In this document: one piece after another, positions 21,262-32,000 of the stretch | How positions within the stretch are numbered: the first letter of the stretch is position 1 | Layout of the letters: each line of letters begins with the position of its first letter | Assembly (NCBI RefSeq): GCF_025698545.1 | Contig: NC_068577.1 | Span: 1,769,501-1,833,500 of the forward strand | Direction: 5' to 3' | Length of the DNA stretch: 64,000 nucleotides | Origin: Gossypium raimondii | Lineage: Eukaryota > Streptophyta > Magnoliopsida > Malvales > Malvaceae | The notes under the pieces: generated by a model | Seen by the model: the letters and a program-made list of their open reading frames with translations, nothing else | Told to the model about the DNA's origin: nothing | Database searches by the model: none | Position numbers and translations under genes: made by a program

Positions 21262-22797
21262 AGAAATATATATGGACATATGTGTATATATACAAATTAT
21301 AAAGTATAGGATATATATATAGGTACACGGGTATAAGAAAAATGTATGTATATATAACAAAACTAAAAAGTCAAAAGATATGGATGAGTAAACACTAACA
21401 AAAATAGTAATAACAAAGATAACAATAATAATAATAATAATATTTAGTTTAATAATAATAAAAGCCATAACGAAAGAAGGATTAAATTAATAAATAAACA
21501 AAACATAGGACGAAATCAAGAGCAAAATGAAATTACAAGGTAAAAATCACAATAAAACAAACAAGAAAGACTAAAATGGACATGCGCTTAAATGTCAGGG
21601 ACCAAACGAGTAATAAAACCCTTATCAGGACACGTGTCTGTTGTCCAGTACGCCGAAGGGTTAGGGATGAAATCGAAAAATAAACAAAAGTTCGGGGCTA
21701 AAATTGAAAGAAAATAAATCTGAACAAAAGGTAGTAAATTTAAAATAAAATAAACACAGAAGGACCGAAACCGAAAATAGACCCTCAGGTATGAAAACAC
21801 GCGGACCTTCATTGGGTCGGGTCGGGTCGGCCTGATCCGTGTCAAAACGGCACCGTTTTGGGACTATTGAAGCCAGTCCTAAACGACGACGTTTAAGGTG
21901 TCTATTTAAGTTTGTTTTTTTTTTCATTCTTCTCTGTCTTAAACAAAAACTTCAAAATACTCCCCACCCCTCCCCTTTCCGGCCAAGGGGCCCGACCGTA
22001 AGCCACCACACCGATCGGCGCCGGCGCCGCCGTAGGCAGCTGTTAGAAGGCGAAAGGTCAACTTTTGAGTCCCGTTTCAAAGGCCATTCATGGATTGGGC
22101 TTTCCTATCCCTAAAGCCGAGAGAAAAAACCCCAAAAGTCACCATCCCCGTCCATTTTTGGTAACCCGAAGGACTCCGGCGACGACCCCAAACACGGCAT
22201 TCAGGTACGTTCTTTTTTCTTAAGTTATATTTTATATTTGCAATAAAGAAAAGAAATGAACAGAAACGAATCGAAACTGAAAAGAAACTAAGAAAATCAC
22301 CTTTGCTGTTTTTTTATTTCTTCAAAATATATATATTTTTTTGCTCAAAATCGGAACACCTTACATGTTCTTAGTTTCGGCTTTTATAGCCGATTTACAT
22401 GAAATCCCTAGTCTATGCCTATGCCTGTCTCGCTCGCCTTGATTTGTTTGCAGGGATCAACGCACGTGGATGGAGGTGACCGTGGCAGTTGGCGGTGGTT
22501 GCTGGCAGAGCAGGTGAGCGGAAGACCAAAGGTCAGAAGACCCTAGGAGCGGCGCCTAGGGCTCCTCTGTTTTCTGCGAGGTTTTTTGTTTTGGGTTTTT
22601 GGCTAGGGTTAGGCTATTGGGCCTATTCGGGTTTGGCATGTGGGCCGGTTCTGCTGGGTTAGGTCTGTTTTAGGTAAGTTTTTGGGTATCGGGTTATTGG
22701 GCTATTTGTTCGGGTTGTGTTGTATTGGACTTTATGGACTGTAATTTGGGCTTTTATTTTGAGTTTAATTGGGCCCCGGGCAAAATGGCCTGCAACA

Positions 22798-23375
22798 CTT
22801 ACAATGTACAATTGTCTGTACTCACTAATCCCTAATTGTCCTCACATAGAAGTGAAATAACTCTCCAATATAGCTGATAATATGAAAGATGGATCTACCC
22901 TACAAATGTTCCCAAAGTAAACTCAATAAAGCGCTCTCTAAACGCATGCTTAAGCAAGCCATTCAATAGCCTTTATATAGGCAGTGCATATGTAGAATTT
23001 GGCTTGGATAACCTCATCCTATCAACTTAAAATTTAAACTTTAAATGGCCTTTGAGTAGTCAGGAGATTATCGTTGATTTAAGTAATGTGCTAAGCCTTT
23101 TAAAACTTTGTCTTGCTGGCTAGATTATTCGTCTCTTGAATAGAAGAGTCATTGTGAAGTTCAAAATTGTCCTTACATTTGCTGCTTATTTCGAGTTACA
23201 AAAATATCTATCAAGATATATATTGATAGTTATTTTCGGTTGAAACTCATGTTGCAACATTAAGTGTGACAAAACTTTGCATCGTTCAATGCTCCAACAA
23301 ACTCTAAACAACACCTAAAGTTAAATTTTTCATTAGGCACACGTGTCATGATGCACTAGCTACCAAAGACAACAT
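22798..23375. other. Spacer, nothing recognised
   Basis: No coding or repeat family was recognised. The sequence is less AT-rich than the surrounding spacers but has no long open frame. Confidence 0.35.
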
Positions 23376-24110
23376 GGCCAAAAAGAGCAAGGCATAAAGA
23401 CTCAAGGTGCTCGAGGTGGTGTAATGGAAACAAAACCGTTGAACATGTCTTGTTATTTTGTCCATTTGCAAGTGTAGTGTGGGAGACATGGCCAAAAAGA
23501 ACAAGGCATAAAGACTCAAGGTGCTCGAGGTGGTGTAATGGAAACAAAACCATTGAACATGTCTTGTTCTTTTGTCCATTTGCAAGTGTAGTGTGGGAGG
23601 CTTGTAGTCTCAACTATAAACAATAAGGAATGACTTCAAAAATTTTTAAGTTTGGTTGGAAGGTATTGTTTCCTCCTTTTCGAACTTTGGCTCCTTTAGC
23701 TCGAAAACACTTATACCGTTTTTTTTCTTTTGCCAGGTTATCTGGAAAACGAAAAATAATTTCGTCATTAATAACATTGATAAGGATCCTATTTCAACAT
23801 GATAAGAAGCTTTCCTCCTTTTCTCTGAAATCACGACGTACCTGTAAGATCGGTCACATGATCATATTACCGATTATTTGGAAAAGGTGACCTCCAAACT
23901 TCTTTAAGATCAATTATGATGCTTCAATGGCAAAAGGTACTAAGACATATGCTAGTGTCGTGATTGTTTGTAGGGATAGTAATGAGATTATTGTTGATGG
24001 TTGAAAGGCAAAATGCTCTCATTGAATCCAACTAGAATCATGATATAATTCATCACAAGAGAAGCCAATATGCTTGCATATAAAATTGCTAAAGCCTAAA
24101 TGTACTCGTC
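23376..24110 (+). mobile_element. LINE 3' relic (zf-RVT and RNase H-like region)
   Basis: The plus strand carries a zf-RVT-like segment reading TVEHVLLFCPFASVVWE, found twice in a row with a 114-bp offset (about 23376-23489 and 23490-23603). Further on is an RNase H-like part with FFKINYDASMAKGTK, then DSNEIIVDG, and finally FITREANMLAYKIAK. These are the usual 3' parts of plant non-LTR ORF2 or RVT_3 proteins. It is broken by stops and frameshifts and has no visible 5' part. Confidence 0.7.
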
Positions 24111-24204
24111 CAAGAACAAAATAATAATAATAACAAGCCACGAAAAGTTCATTTAAATAAAATTATAATTAATGTTTCCCATACTTTCTTTACTTCCCAT
24201 TTTT

Positions 24205-24320
24205 AAATTCAACTTAGTTTAATTGGCATGAATATTATTGTCAACTCAAGAGAACAAGGGTTCGAGTGCGCTGAAGCGCATTATCCTCCTGTTCAAGGGT
24301 TGAGGAGGAGCTATGGATAG
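24205..24320 (+). mobile_element. Possible tRNA-derived SINE head
   Basis: TAGTTTAATTGGCATGA resembles a Pol III A box, and about 45 bp later GGGTTCGAGTGC resembles a B box. This order and spacing are those of tRNA-derived SINE heads. No poly-A tail or flanking duplication was found because a fold-back element follows directly. Confidence 0.35.
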
Positions 24321-24540
24321 TTTTAGGCATTGTGTCAAAAGAACAGATACGATCATATAACCTATAATGAGAACGTATAAGGACCAATTTTTAACAGTAA
24401 AAATGGGTGAAATTTTTAACAGAATGACCAATCTGTTCTTTGATCTAACATACAATGACAAATTTGTCTAATTTTTTAAGTAAATGAGACAAAATACAAT
24501 CCGACTTTTAATATAAAAGCCTCCATGATATTTTTACCTT
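24320..24540. repeat. Fold-back element, family 1, left-truncated copy
   Basis: The right half of the family seen at 15170-15515 is well kept (ACCAATTTTTAACAGTAAAAA and the end GCCTCCATGATATTTTT). Most of the left arm is missing. Confidence 0.55.
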
Positions 24541-24667
24541 AAAATAGTAATAATCCCAACTTAAAATTTATTGAATTTTACATGAATTAAGTACTAATAT
24601 ACATATAACATATATCCATATGTTTTTTATATTTCATTCGAATCATAACATCAATGTGATAATAAAA

Positions 24668-24803
24668 AGCTAAAATATATTGCTAATCCTTGTATTTGTA
24701 TAAAATTAACAATTTAGTCCTTATACTTTAAAAATTAAAAATCAATCCTTTTATTTTAAATTTTATCAAAGTACAGGGACTAACAATACATTTTAACCCT
24801 GCT
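24668..24803. repeat. Short fold-back element
   Basis: The left arm GCTAAAATATATTGCTAATCC mirrors the right arm GGACTAACAATACATTTTAACC. About 135 bp in all. A similar but weaker pair lies at about 25085-25325. Confidence 0.55.
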
Positions 24804-25727
24804 TGCATTATTTATTACACAGCTTTCTACGTATATATCGAAAGGATTATCGTAATATTTTGTTTGTATAAATGACAACAAAGAAATCACTGTTTTCAAT
24901 GATTTTTAAAATAAACTCAATTAATTGATTCACAGAATCACGGACGCAATTTTATATAATTTAATATTTATTTTTGTCAATTTGATCCATTTTAGATTAC
25001 ACTTAATTTAACCATTAATGGTGAAGGTAATGATTCTTCAAATTAACTTTAGCCATCCCTCCCGCACTAAACAAACAAACCAGTAAAAATATCAATCTTA
25101 GTCCTTATATTTTTGTATATTTAGAATTTAGTCATTATATTTTCATTTAAAGGATTTTACATTTTCTACTTTTTCAGATTTAAAAGTTCAAGTCTAATTG
25201 TTAACACGGATAAAACTCTTTTGTCAAATTCAGATTCATTACAACGCAGAGGAAAATAAAAGTAGAAAAACTAAATTCTAAATTTACAAAGTATTAAGGA
25301 CTTATAGTAAATTTTAACCAAAAATACCACGTGCCTCGTGTTATGCACCCATTGGTCAGAATGATCGCCCACGTCCACCTTCCCTCCTAAGAAAAAAGAG
25401 ACTTCGTAGATCTCAGATCAGATTATTTGGTTCAGCCAAAGAGTATTTACAGAACTAAATATTATTTATAATTATTTTTAAATATTTTAAATTTAATTCA
25501 TTTTAAAAAATATATATATATATTTATAAATCTTATTTAAGTTACCTTTTCAGTTTTCTCTTAATCCGTTACACTACCCAATGAAAACCCTAATAATAAA
25601 ATTAATTAATGATAATAATAATAATAATATAATTACCTAATAATTAACATTTTCACGTGAATTCCCAAGTTCTATAATATAATAACCAAATTTGCAGAGA
25701 TTCATCACGCAAAAACAAAAAACAAAA
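24804..25727 (+). promoter_or_regulatory. Upstream region of the ABCG gene, with a G-box
   Basis: A CACGTG G-box occurs at 25328-25333, with a second CCACGT at about 25369, 400 and 360 bp before the ATG. G-boxes are bound by bZIP and bHLH factors and are common in stress- and abscisic-acid-responsive promoters. The rest is AT-rich with short ATA repeats and a weak fold-back at 25085-25325. No TATA box could be singled out. Confidence 0.4.
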
Positions 25728-27758
25728 ATGTCTCGTATTATAGCTGAAAACAATGGAGGTGGTCATGTACTGGACGCCGCCACAGGCGACGGAACTCCGG
25801 TCTGTGAAACCAGCGTTGATGTCACAAAGCTGCCGTCAATGCCATTTCTTCTTTCTTTCAACCATCTTACTTACAGTGTAAAGGTCGGCCGCAAGATGCC
25901 GCTGTTGACCGGCGGCGGTAGAACAAAGACGTTGCTTAATGGTATCTCTGGGGTGGCTAGAGACGGCGAGATACTTGCGGTGCTCGGAGCAAGTGGGTCA
26001 GGGAAATCAACACTCATCGACGCTTTAGCTAATAGAATATCTAAAGGCAGTTTGAAAGGTAACATCACTTTAAACGACGAAGTTGTTGAATCTCGGGTGT
26101 TGAAATCGATTTCGGCTTACGTTATGCAACACGATTTGCTTTTCCCAATGCTCACCGTCGAGGAAACCTTAATGTTCGCCGCCGAGTTTCGGCTTCCTCG
26201 AACCATGTCTAAATCCAAGAAGAGAACTCGAGTTCAAGCTTTGATTGATCAATTAGGGTTAAGAAATGCCACTGAAACTGTTATTGGTGACGAAGGCCAT
26301 CGAGGTGTTTCCGGCGGAGAACGACGCCGTGTGTCGATCGGAGTCGATATAATTCATGACCCCATTATTTTGTTCTTAGATGAGCCTACATCAGGGCTTG
26401 ATTCCACAAGTGCTTTCATGATAGTGAAGGCATTGCAAAGGATTGCTCAAAGTGGAAGCATTGTTATAATGTCAATTCATCAGCCAAGTTATAGAATTCT
26501 TGGTTTACTTGACAGATTGATAATTTTGTCTAATGGCCAAACTGTTTATACCGGTTTACCGACGAATCTGTCGCTATATTTCTCCGAATTCGGGTACCCC
26601 ATACCCGAGAAGGAAAATAAAACCGAGTTCACTCTCGACTTAATTTGGGAACTCGAAGGATCTCCTGAAGGAACAAAAAGTTTGATCGAATTCAACAAGA
26701 AATGGCAGAGCAAAAACTCCGAGCTGGTCCATCTTTGTTCGTCGCTAAAAGAAGCAATTAGCGTCAGTATTTCTAAAGGCAAACTTGTTTCTACTTCAAC
26801 AGCCATGGTCCCTAGATTTGCAAACTCTTTCTGGAAAGAAATACTTGTTTTATCGAACAGATCGATCTTAAATTCGAGGAGGTTGCCAGAGTTGTTCGTT
26901 ACTCGATTAGTGGCGGTTTTAGTGACGGGGTTCATTTTAGCGACCATGTTTTGGCAACTAGATAATTCACCAAAAGGGATACAAGAAAGATTAGGGTTTT
27001 TCGCATTCACAATGTCAACGACGTTTTATGCTTGTACCGACACTCTCCCGGTTCTTCTCCACGAAAGGTACATTTTCATGAGAGAGACAGCTTACAATTC
27101 TTACAAAAGATCATCTTACGTGATATCAAATGCTTTGGTGGTTTTACCGGGACTAATCATCCTATCATTTGCTTTCACGACGATAACGTTTTGGGCAATA
27201 GGCCTCAACGGCGGATTTTCAGGGTTCTTATATTATTTATTGATCATATTCGCTTCGTTTTGGTCCGGAAGTTCACTCGTCACATTTCTATCCGGTATTA
27301 TCCCACATTTGATGTTAGGTTACCCGATTGTCGTCGCTGTTTTAGCGTGTTTCTTGCTCTTTAGCGGCTTTTTTATCAATCGGGACCGAATCCCGGCCTA
27401 TTGGATTTGGTTTCACTATTTATCCGTTATCAAGTATCCTTATGAAGCGGTTCTACATAACGAATTCAATAATTCGACAGAGTGTTTCATGAGAGGAATT
27501 CAGTTATTCGACGACACGCCACTCGTAACAATTCCAAATGCCATGAAAGTGAGATTGTTGCAGTCGTTTAGCGATGTATTAGGGACAAAGATTACAAGCT
27601 CGACATGCTTTTCAAGGGGAGTTGATATTTTGAGAAACCAAGGGATTACAGATTTGAGCAAATGGGATTGCTTGTTCATTACCTTGGTATGGGGATTCTT
27701 TTTCAGGATTTTGTTTTATTTCTCTTTGTTATTTGGAAGCAAAAACAAGAGAACATAA
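25728..27758 (+). CDS. Half-size ABCG (WBC) transporter
   Basis: The gene encodes 676 residues with no intron. The start is set at ATG 25728; the frame is open further 5' but has no earlier ATG. The nucleotide-binding domain comes first: Walker [10 protein letters not shown] at about 87-95, the Q-loop region, signature [10 protein letters not shown] near 194, and Walker B IILFLDEP followed by TSGLDS. Six hydrophobic helices follow from about residue 370. This reversed order is the ABCG layout. It resembles the intronless Arabidopsis clade ABCG1/2/6/16/20, plasma-membrane exporters linked to suberin, pollen wall or jasmonate transport; the exact member and substrate cannot be told. As a half transporter it must pair. 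An AATAAA-rich stretch follows the stop. It lies near an RS2Z gene, as in Arabidopsis. Confidence 0.95.
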   Translation: MSRIIAENNGGGHVLDAATGDGTPVCETSVDVTKLPSMPFLLSFNHLTYSVKVGRKMPLLTGGGRTKTLLNGISGVARDGEILAVLGASGSGKSTLIDALANRISKGSLKGNITLNDEVVESRVLKSISAYVMQHDLLFPMLTVEETLMFAAEFRLPRTMSKSKKRTRVQALIDQLGLRNATETVIGDEGHRGVSGGERRRVSIGVDIIHDPIILFLDEPTSGLDSTSAFMIVKALQRIAQSGSIVIMSIHQPSYRILGLLDRLIILSNGQTVYTGLPTNLSLYFSEFGYPIPEKENKTEFTLDLIWELEGSPEGTKSLIEFNKKWQSKNSELVHLCSSLKEAISVSISKGKLVSTSTAMVPRFANSFWKEILVLSNRSILNSRRLPELFVTRLVAVLVTGFILATMFWQLDNSPKGIQERLGFFAFTMSTTFYACTDTLPVLLHERYIFMRETAYNSYKRSSYVISNALVVLPGLIILSFAFTTITFWAIGLNGGFSGFLYYLLIIFASFWSGSSLVTFLSGIIPHLMLGYPIVVAVLACFLLFSGFFINRDRIPAYWIWFHYLSVIKYPYEAVLHNEFNNSTECFMRGIQLFDDTPLVTIPNAMKVRLLQSFSDVLGTKITSSTCFSRGVDILRNQGITDLSKWDCLFITLVWGFFFRILFYFSLLFGSKNKRT

Positions 27759-29035
27759 AAATTAATAAAATAAATTTGCTTTAATTTGTGTTCTTTTTTT
27801 TACTTCAATTTCGTCTTTTTATAGAGATAAGTCCATCAAATTCGAAATTAATTGTGGGTTTAGATAGATAGTGCGTTTAGTTGCGATTAATATAAAAACA
27901 GTAGTGAAATTAAATATTGTAGCAATATTGTAATGTGAGACAAAAAATAAGCTAAACGTATTGCACCATCCATCCAAATCTATATTAAGAATTATTAGTC
28001 AGGAAAAAAATGTTGAAAATAGACTTTCATGTTTTAACATGAAATCAATACGTATATATTAGCTAAATCTCATGCATTGTTTTGGGAGATCTGTCTTGAA
28101 AATAACTTTAAACTGATTAGATTGAGAATCGGTATGAATCAATTAAAAAATCGGTTGAATCGACAGTTGAACTGGAATTTTTTTTAAAAAAATAATTCTT
28201 TTTTAAGTTATATCTTTGTAATCGGACTAGCAAACTAGTGTCCTAATTTGTTCGACCATCGGTCCGATTTAAAAAGCATTGCTCCCAAGTATATCACTTT
28301 TATCATTTTTTACAAGCATAAAATTTAATTGGCCTCCCAACTTTACAAAAAAATAAATTTATTTTAGCCCTCCATTTAATTTTCACATCTTTTAGTTTTT
28401 GAATGTCACGTTAGCAATAAATTCATTTTTAAAAAAATTAAAATATATATATTTTAAATTCTCATATGTTTTAAATATATATATATATATTTATTTAACT
28501 ACTAAATTAAAAATACAGATTGATATACATATAATTTATATCCTCATATGTTTTAATATTATATTCAAAAATCATATTAAGATTATATGTGGTTAAAAGA
28601 ATATTTTCTTCAGGGATCCCTAAAATAAACCTTTTTTCATTTGATCTCTTTAAAATTTTAAAATTTTAAATTAATAAAAATAAAATTACACTTTAACCCT
28701 TAAAAATTATAAAATTTAATTTAATCTTTTAAAATTATAAAAAATAGACTATTAAAATGGTAAAATTACATTATTCATATTGTAAAATTCCCTTTGATTT
28801 TCTTGATAAAGAATTTATATATAGATCAGTTAAATTATGAAAACAGTGGATTATACTTCCCGGTTCTGTATTTCTTATTTTGGATTGTAGGGATGGTAAG
28901 TTTTGTTGAGAACTAAGGAGCAAAAGGTGACCAACAACCATCAATTTGCATCAAAATCCCAAGGGTAAACACAGACAGAGAGATACACTAGACTTGCGTT
29001 TGCTAGGATCAGTAGAGCTAAATAAGAAAAGGAAA
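27759..29035. other. Spacer between ABCG and AHASS 3' ends
   Basis: The two genes converge here. AATAAAATAAA just after 27758 is a probable poly(A) signal of the ABCG gene. Around 28100-28270 is a stretch rich in CGGTT and GAACTGG words that recurs at 48470 and 63420, a low-copy dispersed repeat. Positions 28600-28800 hold degenerate AAAATTTTAAAATT repeats like those at 33580-33760. No gene was seen. Confidence 0.45.
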
Positions 29036-32000
29036 CTAGAAAGGAAGAGGATATCCACGGAGATACGTCGAATCCACACCCGACTCCCGCACCAGTGCCA
29101 CTCTTCCGGTCCGAGCCACCTTCAACACATTAAACAAAATAAATAGAGGTTGACCAACCGTATGGGCGTTTTTACGAACTAGTTATAAAACTTGGTAAAA
29201 GAAACTTGAGCCACAAACCTCACAAATTCCATAGGGCTCTAATAATTTCTGAAGAGCAACCATCTTGTTTAAATCACCGGTCAGCTGTGGAGAGCAGTAC
29301 AATAATAATGATCATCGAAATATAGATTCTGAAAAAGGAAGCAATATGTCGAATGTGTGAAGGTGACTTAAGGTATATAACAAGATTTGACCTCGAGAGT
29401 AATAGTGTGATCACACACGTCAACAGCTTTAGCTCGGAATATGTTAGCAATGTCAAGGATGTCCCTTCGAGCAGCAGGGCTCACAGCAACTTTTATCAAC
29501 ATTAGCTCTCGCTCTGCAAATGGTGAGTGAGTCATATCCTGCACCTGAACCACATTATCGAAATAAGTCATTTTCTTTCTTTAGCTCAAGGCTGAATTTT
29601 CTAGAAATTTAAAGTTCGTATCCTATGCCTCTCACCTCGTAAAGATCTACTAACTTTCGAAGCTGCTGAAACAATTTTGCAAGTGTCTCATCCGTTCCAG
29701 GAATAACGGTTGTAATGCGAGAAAGTCCATCTTTCTCAGCAGGTCCCACAGCTAGACTCTGTGATAATCAATAAGCCTTAGATGAGCTAAATAGAAGGCA
29801 TAGAAAAAGCAGCATGAAACAAAACCAAGCTGACCTGAATATTATAGCCTCTTCGGGAAATAACCCCAGTAACCACATTTAGAACACCAGGAGAGTCATT
29901 CACAACCATAGCTAAAGTATGTGACCGAAGCCCACATGACTGAAACATTGAATTAAGCACATAAGGAACACACATGAGAAATAGATTATTAGTATAATGT
30001 AAAGAGCCATCGGAGAAAACGAAAAAGTTATCTTACATCTTCGTCATAGAGAACCCCCCAATGAGCATCGAGAACTTGATTTACAGGGAAGCCGTCAAAA
30101 GGTTCCACAGGATATACATCACCCTTCATGTGACAAATAGAAAACTTGAGATTATCTAATTTCCTAAGACTTGATGCATGGTGAAAGTACACAAAAATAT
30201 TAAATGAAGAGTGTAGAACAATCATAATGCAGATTCAGCAAAACACATAGACCAAGCTATCCAAATCTATTTGCAAGCTTTTGATTTATCCTCATATGGG
30301 ACTTGGGATGAAAAAAAAAAAAAAAAAAAACCTCTTGTAAGTGTCCCTTCAATTTCCCAATGACATGGTATGCATAATTTTAAATGGAAAATTGTTTAAT
30401 AATCGTTAAATAAAGAGGCGTGTAGAGAGAATAGCATGTAGAGCCTTCCAAATAGAAGTAAAAAGTGGATACCTTTGAGTATGTATTGATATCACCATTA
30501 ACTAGTCGTTTTGCATCCCTTATAACCACACCATTGGTTGATCTACCTTCAAGATCAGAATAAGAGGCAGCAGAAAATCCCCAAAAAGGAGCAGTTTCCC
30601 CCATCTTCTCACGCCTTAGAGCAATCTATGTCATGTTCAACCTTAGTAAACATAATGATCTGATATCTCGATAGGAGGCCTCAAAGGTCCATCCTTTTAC
30701 GTCCGTATAGTTCAATGAAACTTTCACATTAAGTCACAGTAAGTTCACAAAAGAATGACACTATCCAACCTAAAATCAACTGGCAAAAGAGGAAAGATTC
30801 AACTTTAATATAAAACCACAGAAAACGGAAGACTCAATAGTTGTCGATAAAATCAAAATGGGTGGTCCATCTCACATGTGGCTAGGCAAGAAGATGGACT
30901 ACCTTTGGGTTTTGTTACCATGTTAAGCATCCAATCTAAAACCAATGGTAAAATACTAGGAGTCGCCCGCATGAATATAAGACCATAGGAAACCCAAGAC
31001 CTCATAGTTGTGGAATAACACCATTTAACAATGTGAGAGAAGAAAATCAAACGAAATACTTTTGCTCTCTCTTTGGCAAACATCTAAGCACATGCACAAC
31101 AGAGGCAAATAAACATACGTGAAAGAAGAGGTGAAATACATTATTATGATATAGAAAACCGAAAACCAAACCATCAAGCATTAATCCCAATAAATAAAGA
31201 TATAGTACAAAGACATATTTTATAAACATAACTTCATCCGAGGCATGTTCACAAATTACATTGATAACACATGCAAAGCATAGGAAACATTATTGACACG
31301 ATCCTTTAATCATACCCGCTGACCTTTCCAAGTAGTGTAGCACACCAATGAGTCCCGATTCGTAGTTTATGAAAGAAGATAGTGACTTATTTGAAGATCT
31401 CAAGAAGTATAGGAGGCTGATTAGGAAACTGAACTATCTTACAGTAACTTGTCCTGATATTGCATACTCTGTTCATGCTGTGAGTCAATTCATGTCTTCT
31501 CCAACAATTAGATATTAAGCGGCTCTGGAACAAATTCTTTGTTTTTTAAAGGGAACTCTAGGACAACATCTATTACATAAAAAATATGAACGCACTAACG
31601 TTGAGTGTTTCTTAAATGCAGATTGAGCAGGATCGGTGATTGACAGAAGATCCACTTTGGGGGCATATTGCATCAACTATTAAGTGAAGTCAGTTTAAAA
31701 ACTACATTGCTGGCAAAACTGTGGTGTGAATCCAAGCTGCTCTTCATATATTCTATAATCCAGTGTTTCACGAAAAAACTAAGCATATTGAAATTGACTA
31801 TCATTTTGTCCATGATAAGATTCAAAAAATTTTCATCTCTACTGGCTATGTTAAAATTGGAGATCTACTAGGATACGACGTGAATGCGTACATGTTTTTC
31901 TCTTCTCATAATCTCTTCTTAATTTTTTACTTATGTACATACTATTTTGTACTAACGAAAATCTAGTGAATCTCATGCACATACTATTTTTTCTTCAAGA

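Larger units (their letters stand above)
20111..22797. mobile_element. Long solo-LTR-like fossil (LTR retrotransposon)
   Basis: The stretch starts TGTTGACACC and ends GGCCTGCAACA, the TG...CA ends of an LTR. The 5 bp outside are ATTAC and CTTAC, a target-site duplication with one mismatch. At 2687 bp it is long for an LTR, as in some plant Gypsy families. It contains three 110-bp tandem repeats (20452-20781), a TA microsatellite, and a GC-rich promoter-like and leader-like zone at 21830-22210 with a TATTTAAG box. No polyprotein genes and no second LTR are seen, so it looks like a solo LTR. The one-mismatch duplication suggests moderate age. Family placement as Gypsy is inference. Confidence 0.65.

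Noticed and set aside
21136-21468. 110-residue open frame over the TA microsatellite
   Set aside because: A product of low-complexity dinucleotide repeat (a YIYIYI run), not a gene.
21839-22114. Arginine-rich open frame within the LTR fossil
   Set aside because: Lies in the GC-rich leader-like zone of an LTR; no family match and no conserved features.
25692-25727. Upstream extension of the ABCG protein
   Set aside because: The frame is open but begins with TTG, not ATG; the first ATG at 25728 fits the family.
30310-30330. Poly-A run as evidence of a processed retrocopy in AHASS
   Set aside because: It is a lone intronic A run with no adjoining coding or SINE sequence and no flanking duplication.
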